A DNA stretch of 17,627 bases from assembly GCA_023461115.1 (NCBI GenBank), contig JAEWOA010000220.1, positions 1 to 17,627 of the forward strand, in the 5' to 3' direction. Positions 6,296-13,023 of the stretch are shown here, one piece after another. The notes under the pieces are model-generated. The model was not told the DNA's origin and did not search any database. It saw nothing but the letters and a program-made list of their open reading frames with translations. The first letter of the stretch is position 1; the number at the start of each line of letters is the position of its first letter. Source of the stretch: Actinomycetes bacterium. GTDB lineage: Bacteria > Actinomycetota > Actinomycetes > Actinomycetales > Cellulomonadaceae. The translations under genes and the position numbers were made by a program.

Positions 6296-7753
6296 TCAGA
6301 TGGTGATGTGCCCGGTCGCGAGCCCGATCACGGCGGCGGCGGCCGCGCCGACGATCACGACGCACAGGACAGCCTCGGTCGGGGTGAACAGCCGGCGGCC
6401 GCGCTCGCTGCGGGCCTTGACGTACAGCAAGGTCAGCGGCGCGAGGATCAGGGTGCACAACAGCAGGAACTTCAGCCCGGCGGCGACGAACAAGAAGAGC
6501 GTGTAGGCGGTCGCGACGCCCGCGATGATCGTCTCCTTGCGCTGGATCCCGCGCCGCTCACCCTCGTACCCCTCACCGGTCAGGCCCAGTTTGAGCGCGT
6601 ACGCCGCGGCCAGGAAGTACGGCAGCAGCGCGAGCGACGTGCACAGGTCGAGCATGAAGTTGAGCGCGTCGGTGACGAACAGCGTGAGCACCAGCAGGCC
6701 CTGGACGGCGATCGACGAGACGACGAGCGCGGTGATCGGGGTCTTCTTGTCGTTCTCGCGGCCCAGGAACTCGGGCAGGTCCTCGTTGCGCGCGGGTTGG
6801 TACATGACCTCGGCGGCCATGAGCGTCCACGCCAGGTATGCGCCGAGCACCGAGACGATCACGCCCACCGAGATGAACGTGGCGCCCCACTCGCCGACGA
6901 CGGACTCGAACACGCCGATCATCGACGGCTGCCGGGTCCCGGCGATCTCCGCGCGCGGCATCACGGCGTACGACGAGAGCGTGACGAGCGCGAACACCGA
7001 CAGCACCGACAGGAAGCCCAGGACCGTCGCGCGGCCCACGTCCTCGCGCTTCTTGGCGTACCGCGAGTAGACGCTCGCGCCCTCGATCCCGAGGAAAACG
7101 AACGTCGTGATGATCATGGTGCTCTTGACCTGCGTGCCGAGCGACGCCAGGTCGTACGAGAAGAAGTTGTCGCCGAACACGCCCGCGTCCCACGAGAACA
7201 GCAGCACGACGATGAACGTGAGGATCGGCAGGATCTTGAACACCGTCACGATGCGGTTGATGACCGCGGCGTCCCGCACCCCGCGGGCGATGAGCGCGTG
7301 GAAGAACCAGACCCCGACGCTCGAGATCGCGACGGCCAGCACCGTGTCGCCGTCGCCGAACGCCCCGAAGAACGAGCCGAGCGTCGCGGTGATGAACACC
7401 CAGTAGAAGGTGTTGCCCGCCACCGCCGAGGCCCAGAACCCGATCGCCGAGTTGAAGCCCGCGTAGTCGCCGAAGCCCGCCTTGGCGTAGATGAACACGC
7501 CCGAGTCGAGCTTCGGCTTGCGGACCGCGAGGTTCTGGAAGACGAAGCCGAGCATGAGCATGCCGGTGCCCGCGATCGCCCAGGCGATCAGCGAGCCGAA
7601 CACGCCGGTGGCGACGCCGAACCGCGCGGGCAGCGAGAACACACCCGCGCCGACCATGCCGCCGACGACCATCATCGTCAGCGTCGAGAGGCTGAGCTTC
7701 GCGACGGCCGGGCCGGGGGCCTGCGTCGTCGTCGCCTCGTGCACCGCGCTCAT
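6296..7753 (-). CDS. arcD: Basic amino acid antiporter (arginine/ornithine type)
   Basis: This 485-residue membrane protein of the APC superfamily, basic amino acid/polyamine antiporter group, probably exchanges external arginine for ornithine or citrulline. The first membrane helix carries the signature VVGGMVGAGVFSLPARFG, typical of this group. About twelve hydrophobic segments follow, and EVMYQPARNEDLPEFLGREN is the usual loop after helix 8. ATG 7753 overlaps the nhaC stop in ATGA, and AAGGAGGA lies three bases upstream, so translation is probably coupled to nhaC with a strong site of its own. The open frame runs on upstream to about 9751, but that part is the shadow of nhaC. Adjacency to arcA supports arginine as substrate; the counter-substrate is inferred. 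Confidence 0.92.
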   Translation of the reverse strand: MSAVHEATTTQAPGPAVAKLSLSTLTMMVVGGMVGAGVFSLPARFGVATGVFGSLIAWAIAGTGMLMLGFVFQNLAVRKPKLDSGVFIYAKAGFGDYAGFNSAIGFWASAVAGNTFYWVFITATLGSFFGAFGDGDTVLAVAISSVGVWFFHALIARGVRDAAVINRIVTVFKILPILTFIVVLLFSWDAGVFGDNFFSYDLASLGTQVKSTMIITTFVFLGIEGASVYSRYAKKREDVGRATVLGFLSVLSVFALVTLSSYAVMPRAEIAGTRQPSMIGVFESVVGEWGATFISVGVIVSVLGAYLAWTLMAAEVMYQPARNEDLPEFLGRENDKKTPITALVVSSIAVQGLLVLTLFVTDALNFMLDLCTSLALLPYFLAAAYALKLGLTGEGYEGERRGIQRKETIIAGVATAYTLFLFVAAGLKFLLLCTLILAPLTLLYVKARSERGRRLFTPTEAVLCVVIVGAAAAAVIGLATGHITI

Positions 7754-9216
7754 GCGTCCTCCTTGACGGGTGTCATCCGCTCGATCCGGAATCCGGTGAA
7801 GCCGTACAGCACGCTCAGGGCCGGGCTGGCGTAGCAGAACACCGCGAACGGCGCGTAGAGCAGGGTCGACACCCCGAGCGTGGCGCCCATGAAGGCGCCG
7901 CACGAGTTCCACGGGACGAGCGGCGACGTGACAGTCGCGCTGTCCGCGGCGAGGCGCGACAGGTTGGTGGGGGCCAGGCCCCGGCGCTCGAACTCCGCGC
8001 GGAAGATCCGGCCGGGCAGCACGAGCGCGATGTACTGGTCGCCCGCGACGAGGTTGAGCCCGAACCCGCAGCCGAACACCGTGAGGAACAGGCGGCCCGT
8101 CGAGCGCGCCGACGCGATCAGGGGCGCGACGAGGCGCGTGATGAGCCCGAACTCCTCGAGCATCGCGCCGAACGTGACCGCGCCGATGATCAGCCAGATC
8201 GTCAGCAGCATGCTGTCCATGCCGCCGCGGCTCAGCAGCCGGTCGACGTCCTCGATGCCGGTGTCGATGTCGAAGCCCGTGGCCATCGCGGACCAGATCG
8301 CGGTGAGGGACTCGACCGCGGTGTTCCCCGCGCCCGAGACGAAGTCGCGGTAGACGCTGGGCTGCAGGAACGCCCCGAGGACGCCCGCGAAGAGCGTCGA
8401 GGCGAGCAGCGCGAGCGACGCCGGGACTTTGCGCGCCGAGAGCACCGCGAGCAGGACCACCGGCAGCAGCGCCCAGGGCGTGATCGAGTAGACCGTGTCG
8501 AGTTGCGCGAGATCCGACTCGGTCGCGACGTCGCTGACGGTGTCGGGCCTGGTGAAGCCGAGGACGACGAACACCACGAGCGCGATCGCGAAGGCCGGCG
8601 CCGACGTCCAGACCTGCCGCTTGATGTGCTCGTGGACCTCGACCTTCGCCACCTGCGCGGTCAGGATCGTCGTCTCCGAGAGCGGCGAGGTCTTGTCCCC
8701 CAGGTACGCGCCCGAGATCACGGCGCCCGCGGTGATGGCCGGCGAGACGCCGATCATCGTCGCGATCCCGACGAGGCCCACGCCGATCGTCGCCGCCGTG
8801 GTCCACGAGCTCCCGATGCTCAGCGCGACGACCGCGCAGATCAGCGCAGTCGCGGCGTAGAACCACGTCGCCGAGAGGATTTGGATGCCGTAGTAGACGA
8901 GCGTCGGGATCGTGCCCGACAGGTTCCACACGCCGATGAGCGCGCCGACCGCCAACAGGATGAAGATCGCGCTCGTCACCGAGGCCAACGCGCCCCGGCC
9001 CGCCTCCTGCACCGCGGAGAACGGGTGGCCGTTCTTCATCGCGACGAGGGCCGCGACCGCGCACGCGAGCACGAGAGCCACCTGGATCGGCCCGTCCAGC
9101 GCGTCCAGGCCGAAGAGCGCGAGCGATCCGGCGATCAGGACCGCGAGCGCCCCGAGCGGAATGAGCGCGTCCGCGAGCGACGGCGCTGCGACCTGCCGAC
9201 TCGTCGGTTCGCCCAT
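7750..9216 (-). CDS. nhaC: Na+/H+ antiporter of the NhaC family
   Basis: The 488-residue integral membrane protein has about eleven to twelve hydrophobic helices and NhaC-family motifs: SIGSSWTTAATIGVGLVG in the first half, GAYLGDKTSPLSETT after it, and GDQYIALVLPGR with SPLVPWNSCGAFM near the C-terminus. Members exchange Na+ for H+, and some move a carboxylate or amino acid as well (MleN is a malate/lactate example), so the true substrate is open. ATG 9216 is chosen because the family N-terminus begins soon after it; GTG 9261 would add 15 residues without likeness to the family. It is the first gene of the minus-strand set nhaC-arcD-arcA and overlaps arcD by four bases, suggesting pH or Na+ balancing during arginine use (inference). 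Confidence 0.9.
   Translation of the reverse strand: MGEPTSRQVAAPSLADALIPLGALAVLIAGSLALFGLDALDGPIQVALVLACAVAALVAMKNGHPFSAVQEAGRGALASVTSAIFILLAVGALIGVWNLSGTIPTLVYYGIQILSATWFYAATALICAVVALSIGSSWTTAATIGVGLVGIATMIGVSPAITAGAVISGAYLGDKTSPLSETTILTAQVAKVEVHEHIKRQVWTSAPAFAIALVVFVVLGFTRPDTVSDVATESDLAQLDTVYSITPWALLPVVLLAVLSARKVPASLALLASTLFAGVLGAFLQPSVYRDFVSGAGNTAVESLTAIWSAMATGFDIDTGIEDVDRLLSRGGMDSMLLTIWLIIGAVTFGAMLEEFGLITRLVAPLIASARSTGRLFLTVFGCGFGLNLVAGDQYIALVLPGRIFRAEFERRGLAPTNLSRLAADSATVTSPLVPWNSCGAFMGATLGVSTLLYAPFAVFCYASPALSVLYGFTGFRIERMTPVKEDA
7757..7764 (-). promoter_or_regulatory. Strong ribosome binding site of arcD inside the nhaC end
   Basis: The minus strand reads AAGGAGGA within the last codons of nhaC, three bases before the arcD ATG. 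It is the best Shine-Dalgarno match in the window. Confidence 0.75.
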
Positions 9217-9248
9217 CGTCCCCGGCCCGCCCCTTGGCAACGCTCGAC

Positions 9249-9254
9249 ACTGTA
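9249..9254 (-). promoter_or_regulatory. Candidate -10 of the nhaC-arcD-arcA operon
   Basis: The minus strand reads TACAGT, a TANNNT match, 32 bases before the nhaC ATG. It directly follows the inverted repeat at 9255-9274. No good -35 is visible, so a regulator may be needed. Confidence 0.35.
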
Positions 9255-9274
9255 GGACCACCGAGGGTGGTTCC
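9255..9274 (-). promoter_or_regulatory. Inverted repeat upstream of nhaC (operator or terminator)
   Basis: ACCACC (9257-9262) and GGTGGT (9266-9271) are perfect inverted arms around GAG, flanked by GG and CC. The repeat lies 32 bases after the PPOX-fold gene and next to the TACAGT element. It could end the upstream transcript or serve as an operator in the nhaC promoter spacer; the sequence alone cannot decide. Confidence 0.4.
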
Positions 9275-9306
9275 GCCTGATTTGCCGGGGCGACGGACCG
9301 GGCGCG

Positions 9307-9768
9307 CTACTCGCGACGGACCGTCGTCAGGCCCCTGCCCCTCTGCCACGAGGTCACGACCAACAGCTTCCCGGTGGGGTCGACGCACGTGTGCACGACC
9401 TCGGCGACGTCGAGCGCGAAGTACGCCCCCGGCGGGCCGGCCCCCGGACCGGGGATCTCCACCAGGCGCCCCGCGAGCTTGGCGTCGCCGATCCACTGCG
9501 TGACGTCCGACGGGGGCTCGAGCGTGGGCGAGTGGATCGCGACCCGCGGGTCGCGGAGCACGTCCTGGAGCTTGCGTGAGCCCGGCATCATGCCGAGCGT
9601 CACGTCGTCGCCCGCGAACTCCAGCTCGGTGCCCGAGATGCGCGGCGAGCCGTCGGCGCGCAGCGTCGCGAGGGTCTTGTTGGTGCCCGACGTGAAGATC
9701 GCCTGGACCAGCGCGGCGAGCTCCGGCGCCTGCGCGCGGACGTCGGTCCACGAGGTGTGAGTGCTCAT
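9307..9768 (-). CDS. Pyridoxamine 5'-phosphate oxidase-fold flavin/F420-binding protein
   Basis: This 153-residue soluble protein has the split-barrel PPOX fold: KTLATLRADGSPRISGTELEF forms the first strands, then DDVTLGMMPGSRKLQDVLRD and DPRVAIHSPT, in the order usual for actinobacterial F420- or FMN-binding members. These act as reductases, oxidases or cofactor carriers; the cofactor and substrate cannot be read here. ATG 9768 is chosen because it opens the conserved N-terminus and lies six bases from a possible -10 element. No Shine-Dalgarno sequence is present. It lies between the D-2-hydroxyacid dehydrogenase gene and nhaC on the same strand, but promoter-like and hairpin signals on both sides suggest its own transcript. 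Confidence 0.85.
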   Translation of the reverse strand: MSTHTSWTDVRAQAPELAALVQAIFTSGTNKTLATLRADGSPRISGTELEFAGDDVTLGMMPGSRKLQDVLRDPRVAIHSPTLEPPSDVTQWIGDAKLAGRLVEIPGPGAGPPGAYFALDVAEVVHTCVDPTGKLLVVTSWQRGRGLTTVRRE

Positions 9769-9774
9769 GGGTCA

Positions 9775-9780
9775 GTTGTA
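9775..9780 (-). promoter_or_regulatory. Possible -10 element of the PPOX-fold gene
   Basis: The minus strand reads TACAAC, followed by six bases and then ATG 9768, fitting a leaderless start. The last base is not T, so the match is weaker than at the other leaderless candidates. The element lies inside the loop of GGGTC (9769-9773) and GACCC (9781-9785). Confidence 0.35.
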
Positions 9781-9785
9781 GACCC

Positions 9786-9800
9786 GGGGTGCGACACCCC
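9786..9800 (-). terminator. Hairpin after the FAD/Fe-S dehydrogenase gene
   Basis: GGGGTG (9786-9791) pairs with CACCCC (9795-9800) around CGA, 14 bases beyond the dehydrogenase stop. It is compact and G+C-rich without a T tract. Confidence 0.4.
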
Positions 9801-9814
9801 CGCCGTGCCGCAGG

Positions 9815-12718
9815 TCAGCGCACGCGGGCAGGGATCCGGCTCGCGAGGAGCTCGGCCAGGTGGACGCCGCTGACGCCCGCGAGCTGCTCGGCCTGCGTGC
9901 GGCAGGAGAACCCGTCGGCCAGGTAGACGTCGCCCGGCGCGGCGGCCCGCAGCGCGGGCAGGAGCGAGTTCTCGGCGACCGCGACCGACACGTCGTAGTG
10001 GCCCTTCTCCATCCCGAAGTTCCCGGCCAGCCCGCAGCACCCGGCCATCGTCGAGAACTGCGCGCCCGCGTCGGTGAGCAGCCGGCGGTCGGCGGTCCAC
10101 GTCATCACCGAGTAGTGGTGGCAGTGGGGCTGGACGACCGCCGTGACGTCGGACAGGTCGGGCGCCTGCCAGCGGTCGCCGGGGCCGACCGGCTCGGGCG
10201 CGGTCAGCAGCTCGGCCAGGGTCCGGGTCTCGCGCGCGACCGCGACGGCCCGCGGGTCCTCGGGCAGCAGGTCGAGCAGGTCGGAGCGCAGCACCGCGGT
10301 GCAGGACGGCTCGAGCCCGACGATCGGCACGCCGTTCACGGCGAACGGGCCGAGCACCTCCAGCAGGTGCTCGAGCTGGCGCCGGGCGCCGTCGAGCTGC
10401 CCGGTGCTGATCCAGGTCAGGCCGCAGCACGCCTGGTGGTCGGGCACGAGCACCTCGTACCCGGCGTCCCGCAGCACCGCGACGGCCGCGTGGGCCACCG
10501 AGGGCGCCAGCGCGTCGGAGAACGAGTCCGTCCACAACACCACCGGCGGCCGGGCGCCACGGCCGCCGTCCGCCGGGGCGCCCGCGGTGACGCGGACCTC
10601 CGCGTCCGCGCGCCGCGCCCACGCGCGGAACGGCACGGGCGCGAACGTGACCATCTCGCGGCGCGGGTCCATCCCACCGAGGCGCAGGACCGCCCGGGAG
10701 ATCGGCCGCACCCGGAGCACCGCGTTCGCGGCGCGTGCGAGCGGCGCCCACGACGTGATCAGCCGCGCCCACCGCGGCAGCCACCCGAGCGCGTAGTGGT
10801 TCACGGGCCGCAGCCGGCCCCGGTACGTGCGGTGGAGCACCTCGGACTTGTACTGCGCCATGTCCACGCCCGCCGGGCAGTCCGACGAGCACGCCTTGCA
10901 GGACAGGCAGAGGTCGAGCGCCTCGTGCACCTCGGGCGACGACCACCCGCGCGAGACGAGCGTGCCGTTCGCCAGCTCCTGCAGCACGCGGGCACGTCCG
11001 CGCGTGCTGTCCTTCTCGTCGCGCGTGGCCAGGTAGGACGGGCACATGAAGCCGCCGGACGCGGTGTTGTCCGCGCGGCACTTGCCGACCCCGACGCAGC
11101 GGTGGACAGCCGTGGTGAGATCGCCGTCGTCGTGCGTGAACGCGAACCCGGTGGCCTGCGGCAGGGGCCGGGCGTGCGGGCGGCGCAGGTCGACGTCGAG
11201 CGCGGCGGGCCGCACCAGGACCCCGGGGTTGAGCAGGTCGGCGGGGTCGAACAACGCCTTGAAGCCCGCGAAGAGCTCGATGGCCCGCGGCGAGTACATG
11301 ACGGGCAGCAGCTCCGAGCGGGCGCGCCCGTCGCCGTGCTCGCCCGAGAGCGAGCCGCCGTGCGCGGCGACGAGGTGCGCGGCGTCGGTCATGAAGGCCC
11401 GCAGCGGGTTGCCGGACCGCTCCATCGGCACGTCGAGCCGCAGGTGCACGCACCCGTCGCCGAAGTGCCCGTACGCGAGCCCGTCCACCGCGTGCGAGGC
11501 CATCAGCGCCTCGAGCTCGCGCAGGTACGCGCCGAGCCGCTCCGGCGGCACCGCCGAGTCCTCGAACCCGGGCCAGGCCTGCGCGCCCGACGGCGTCCGC
11601 CCGCCGAGCCCGGCGCCGTCCTCGCGGATCCGCCACATCGCGGCCGCCTGCGGCCCGGGCGGGAACAGCCCGACCGCGCGGGTCCCGGAGTCCGCCGCGA
11701 GCGCATGGGCCCGCGCCAGCGCCTCGTCGAGTGTGTCTCCGCCGACCTCGACCATGAGCCAGCCCGCGCCCTGCGGCAGCGGCGGCACGGCGGAGGCGCC
11801 GCGCACGCGGCGCACCACGTCGACGAGCCGCGAGTCCATGCCCTCGATCGCCAACGGGCGGTGCGCCAGCAGCGCGGGGACCGCGTCCGCGGCGGCGGGC
11901 ATGTCCGGGTAGCCGAGCACCACGAGCACCGGCGCCGCGGCCACCGGGACCAGCCGGACGGTCGCCTCCAGCAGCGTGCCGACCGTCCCCTCGGTGCCGA
12001 CGAGCGCCTTGGCCAGGTCGGTCCCGTTCTCGGGCAGCAGGTGCTCGAGCGAGTACCCCGACACCTGCCGGCCGAACCGGCCCAGCTCGGTGCGGATCAC
12101 GTCCAGGTTGCCGCGGACCAGCGCCGCGAGGCCCGGCACCTCGTCGAGCGCGCTGGCGCCCGCGCCCGCGCGCACGCGGCGCCCCGCGCCGTCCACGAGG
12201 TCCAGGGCCAGCACGTTGTCGGCCGTGCGCCCGTACGCCACGGCCCGGGGGCCGCACGCGTTGTTGCCGATCATCCCGCCGAGGGTCGCGCGCGCCCACG
12301 TCGACGGGTCCGGCCCGAACCGCAGCCCGTGGGGCGCCGCGGCCTGCTGCAGCGCGCCCATGACCACACCCGGCTCGACGCGCGCGGTGCGCGCCTGCGG
12401 GTCGATCTCGAGGATCCGGTTCACGTGGCGCGAGAAGTCGAGCACCACCCCGGGGCCGATGGAGTTCCCCGCGACCGACGTGCCGCCACCGCGCGCGGTG
12501 ATCGGCGCCCCGGCCTCCCGCGCGGCCGCGAGCGCGGCCTGCACGTCGTCGGTGTCGAGCGGGAACACGACGACCTCGGGCACCACGCGGTAGTTGGAGG
12601 CGTCGGTGGAGTACTCGGCGCGGCGGCGCGTGGAGTCGTCGACCGGGCCCCGCACCGCCGACCGCAGCGCCCCGACGAGGTCGGCGCGCATGGTGGTGTC
12701 GGTCGTCACAAGGGGCAT
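9815..12718 (-). CDS. FAD-linked and Fe-S D-2-hydroxyacid dehydrogenase (GlcD-GlcF fusion, YdiJ/Dld-like)
   Basis: The 967-residue product fuses three modules. An N-terminal FAD_binding_4 domain contains ITARGGGTSVAGNS at 73-86 and ATLGGMIGNNACG at 144-156. A FAD-linked oxidase C-terminal domain includes YGHFGDGCVHLRL and SLSGEHGDGRARSELL. The Fe-S part carries CVGVGKC with GFMCPSY, then CLSCKACSSDCPAG, and ends with two CCG segments, ACCGLTW and GCCGLAGNFG. Proteins of this build oxidise D-lactate, D-2-hydroxyglutarate or glycolate and pass electrons to the respiratory chain at the inner membrane face; E. coli YdiJ is a D-2-hydroxyglutarate example. The substrate here is not resolved. ATG 12718 directly abuts GAGG; GTG 12709 has that GAGG nine bases upstream and may be the true start. 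It lies 65 bases downstream of feoC on the same strand. Confidence 0.9.
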   Translation of the reverse strand: MPLVTTDTTMRADLVGALRSAVRGPVDDSTRRRAEYSTDASNYRVVPEVVVFPLDTDDVQAALAAAREAGAPITARGGGTSVAGNSIGPGVVLDFSRHVNRILEIDPQARTARVEPGVVMGALQQAAAPHGLRFGPDPSTWARATLGGMIGNNACGPRAVAYGRTADNVLALDLVDGAGRRVRAGAGASALDEVPGLAALVRGNLDVIRTELGRFGRQVSGYSLEHLLPENGTDLAKALVGTEGTVGTLLEATVRLVPVAAAPVLVVLGYPDMPAAADAVPALLAHRPLAIEGMDSRLVDVVRRVRGASAVPPLPQGAGWLMVEVGGDTLDEALARAHALAADSGTRAVGLFPPGPQAAAMWRIREDGAGLGGRTPSGAQAWPGFEDSAVPPERLGAYLRELEALMASHAVDGLAYGHFGDGCVHLRLDVPMERSGNPLRAFMTDAAHLVAAHGGSLSGEHGDGRARSELLPVMYSPRAIELFAGFKALFDPADLLNPGVLVRPAALDVDLRRPHARPLPQATGFAFTHDDGDLTTAVHRCVGVGKCRADNTASGGFMCPSYLATRDEKDSTRGRARVLQELANGTLVSRGWSSPEVHEALDLCLSCKACSSDCPAGVDMAQYKSEVLHRTYRGRLRPVNHYALGWLPRWARLITSWAPLARAANAVLRVRPISRAVLRLGGMDPRREMVTFAPVPFRAWARRADAEVRVTAGAPADGGRGARPPVVLWTDSFSDALAPSVAHAAVAVLRDAGYEVLVPDHQACCGLTWISTGQLDGARRQLEHLLEVLGPFAVNGVPIVGLEPSCTAVLRSDLLDLLPEDPRAVAVARETRTLAELLTAPEPVGPGDRWQAPDLSDVTAVVQPHCHHYSVMTWTADRRLLTDAGAQFSTMAGCCGLAGNFGMEKGHYDVSVAVAENSLLPALRAAAPGDVYLADGFSCRTQAEQLAGVSGVHLAELLASRIPARVR

Positions 12719-12742
12719 CCTCGCACCCCGCCCGCCCCGCGA

Positions 12743-12757
12743 GCCGGGCCTCCCGGC
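12743..12757 (-). terminator. Hairpin between feoC and the dehydrogenase gene
   Basis: GCCGGG (12743-12748) pairs with CCCGGC (12752-12757) around CCT. It lies in the 65-base gap after feoC and may end or attenuate the feo transcript. There is no T tract. Confidence 0.35.
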
Positions 12758-12783
12758 CCGCGGACACGTCGGCTCGCGTCGGC

Positions 12784-13023
12784 TCAGCGGCGGGCCAAGG
12801 GACAGCCCGCGCAGGCCACGGGCAGCGCGCTCGCGGGGGTGGCGGGCGGCGGGCACGTGTCGCAGCGCGACGAGCCGCGGCTCCTGCGCGTCAGCACACC
12901 GGCGCGCTCCCAGTGGTCGAGTGCCGCGTGGACCAGGCCCTCGTCGAGCCTGAGCCTGCGGGCCACACTCGCGGGCGTGGCGCCGCGCCGGGTCTGCGCC
13001 AGGACGTCGTCGAGCACGCTCAC
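12784..13023 (-). CDS. feoC: FeoC-like winged-helix Fe-S protein
   Basis: This 79-residue protein begins SVLDDVLAQTRRGATPASVARRL, a winged-helix DNA-binding-like module with a helix-turn-helix around residues 16-42. The tail has paired cysteines Cys54-x2-Cys57 and Cys71-x2-Cys74, fitting the FeoC Fe-S site. FeoC is thought to modulate FeoB stability or feo transcription. The GTG start at 13023 overlaps the feoB stop as GTGA, so it is probably translationally coupled. The gene is easily missed because the frame stays open far upstream as a feoB shadow (12784-14736). The FeoC assignment rests on size, fold pattern, Cys pattern and position; overall sequence identity in this family is low. Confidence 0.82.
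   Translation of the reverse strand: MSVLDDVLAQTRRGATPASVARRLRLDEGLVHAALDHWERAGVLTRRSRGSSRCDTCPPPATPASALPVACAGCPLARR

Noticed and set aside
5942..7834. 630-residue plus-strand open frame rich in Glu, Arg and Asp
   Set aside because: It is the antisense shadow of arcA and arcD; the charged repeats come from complementing hydrophobic membrane-helix codons.
7754..9751. N-terminal extension of the arcD frame
   Set aside because: The extra residues overlap nhaC in another frame; the antiporter family N-terminus begins at ATG 7753 behind a strong ribosome binding site.
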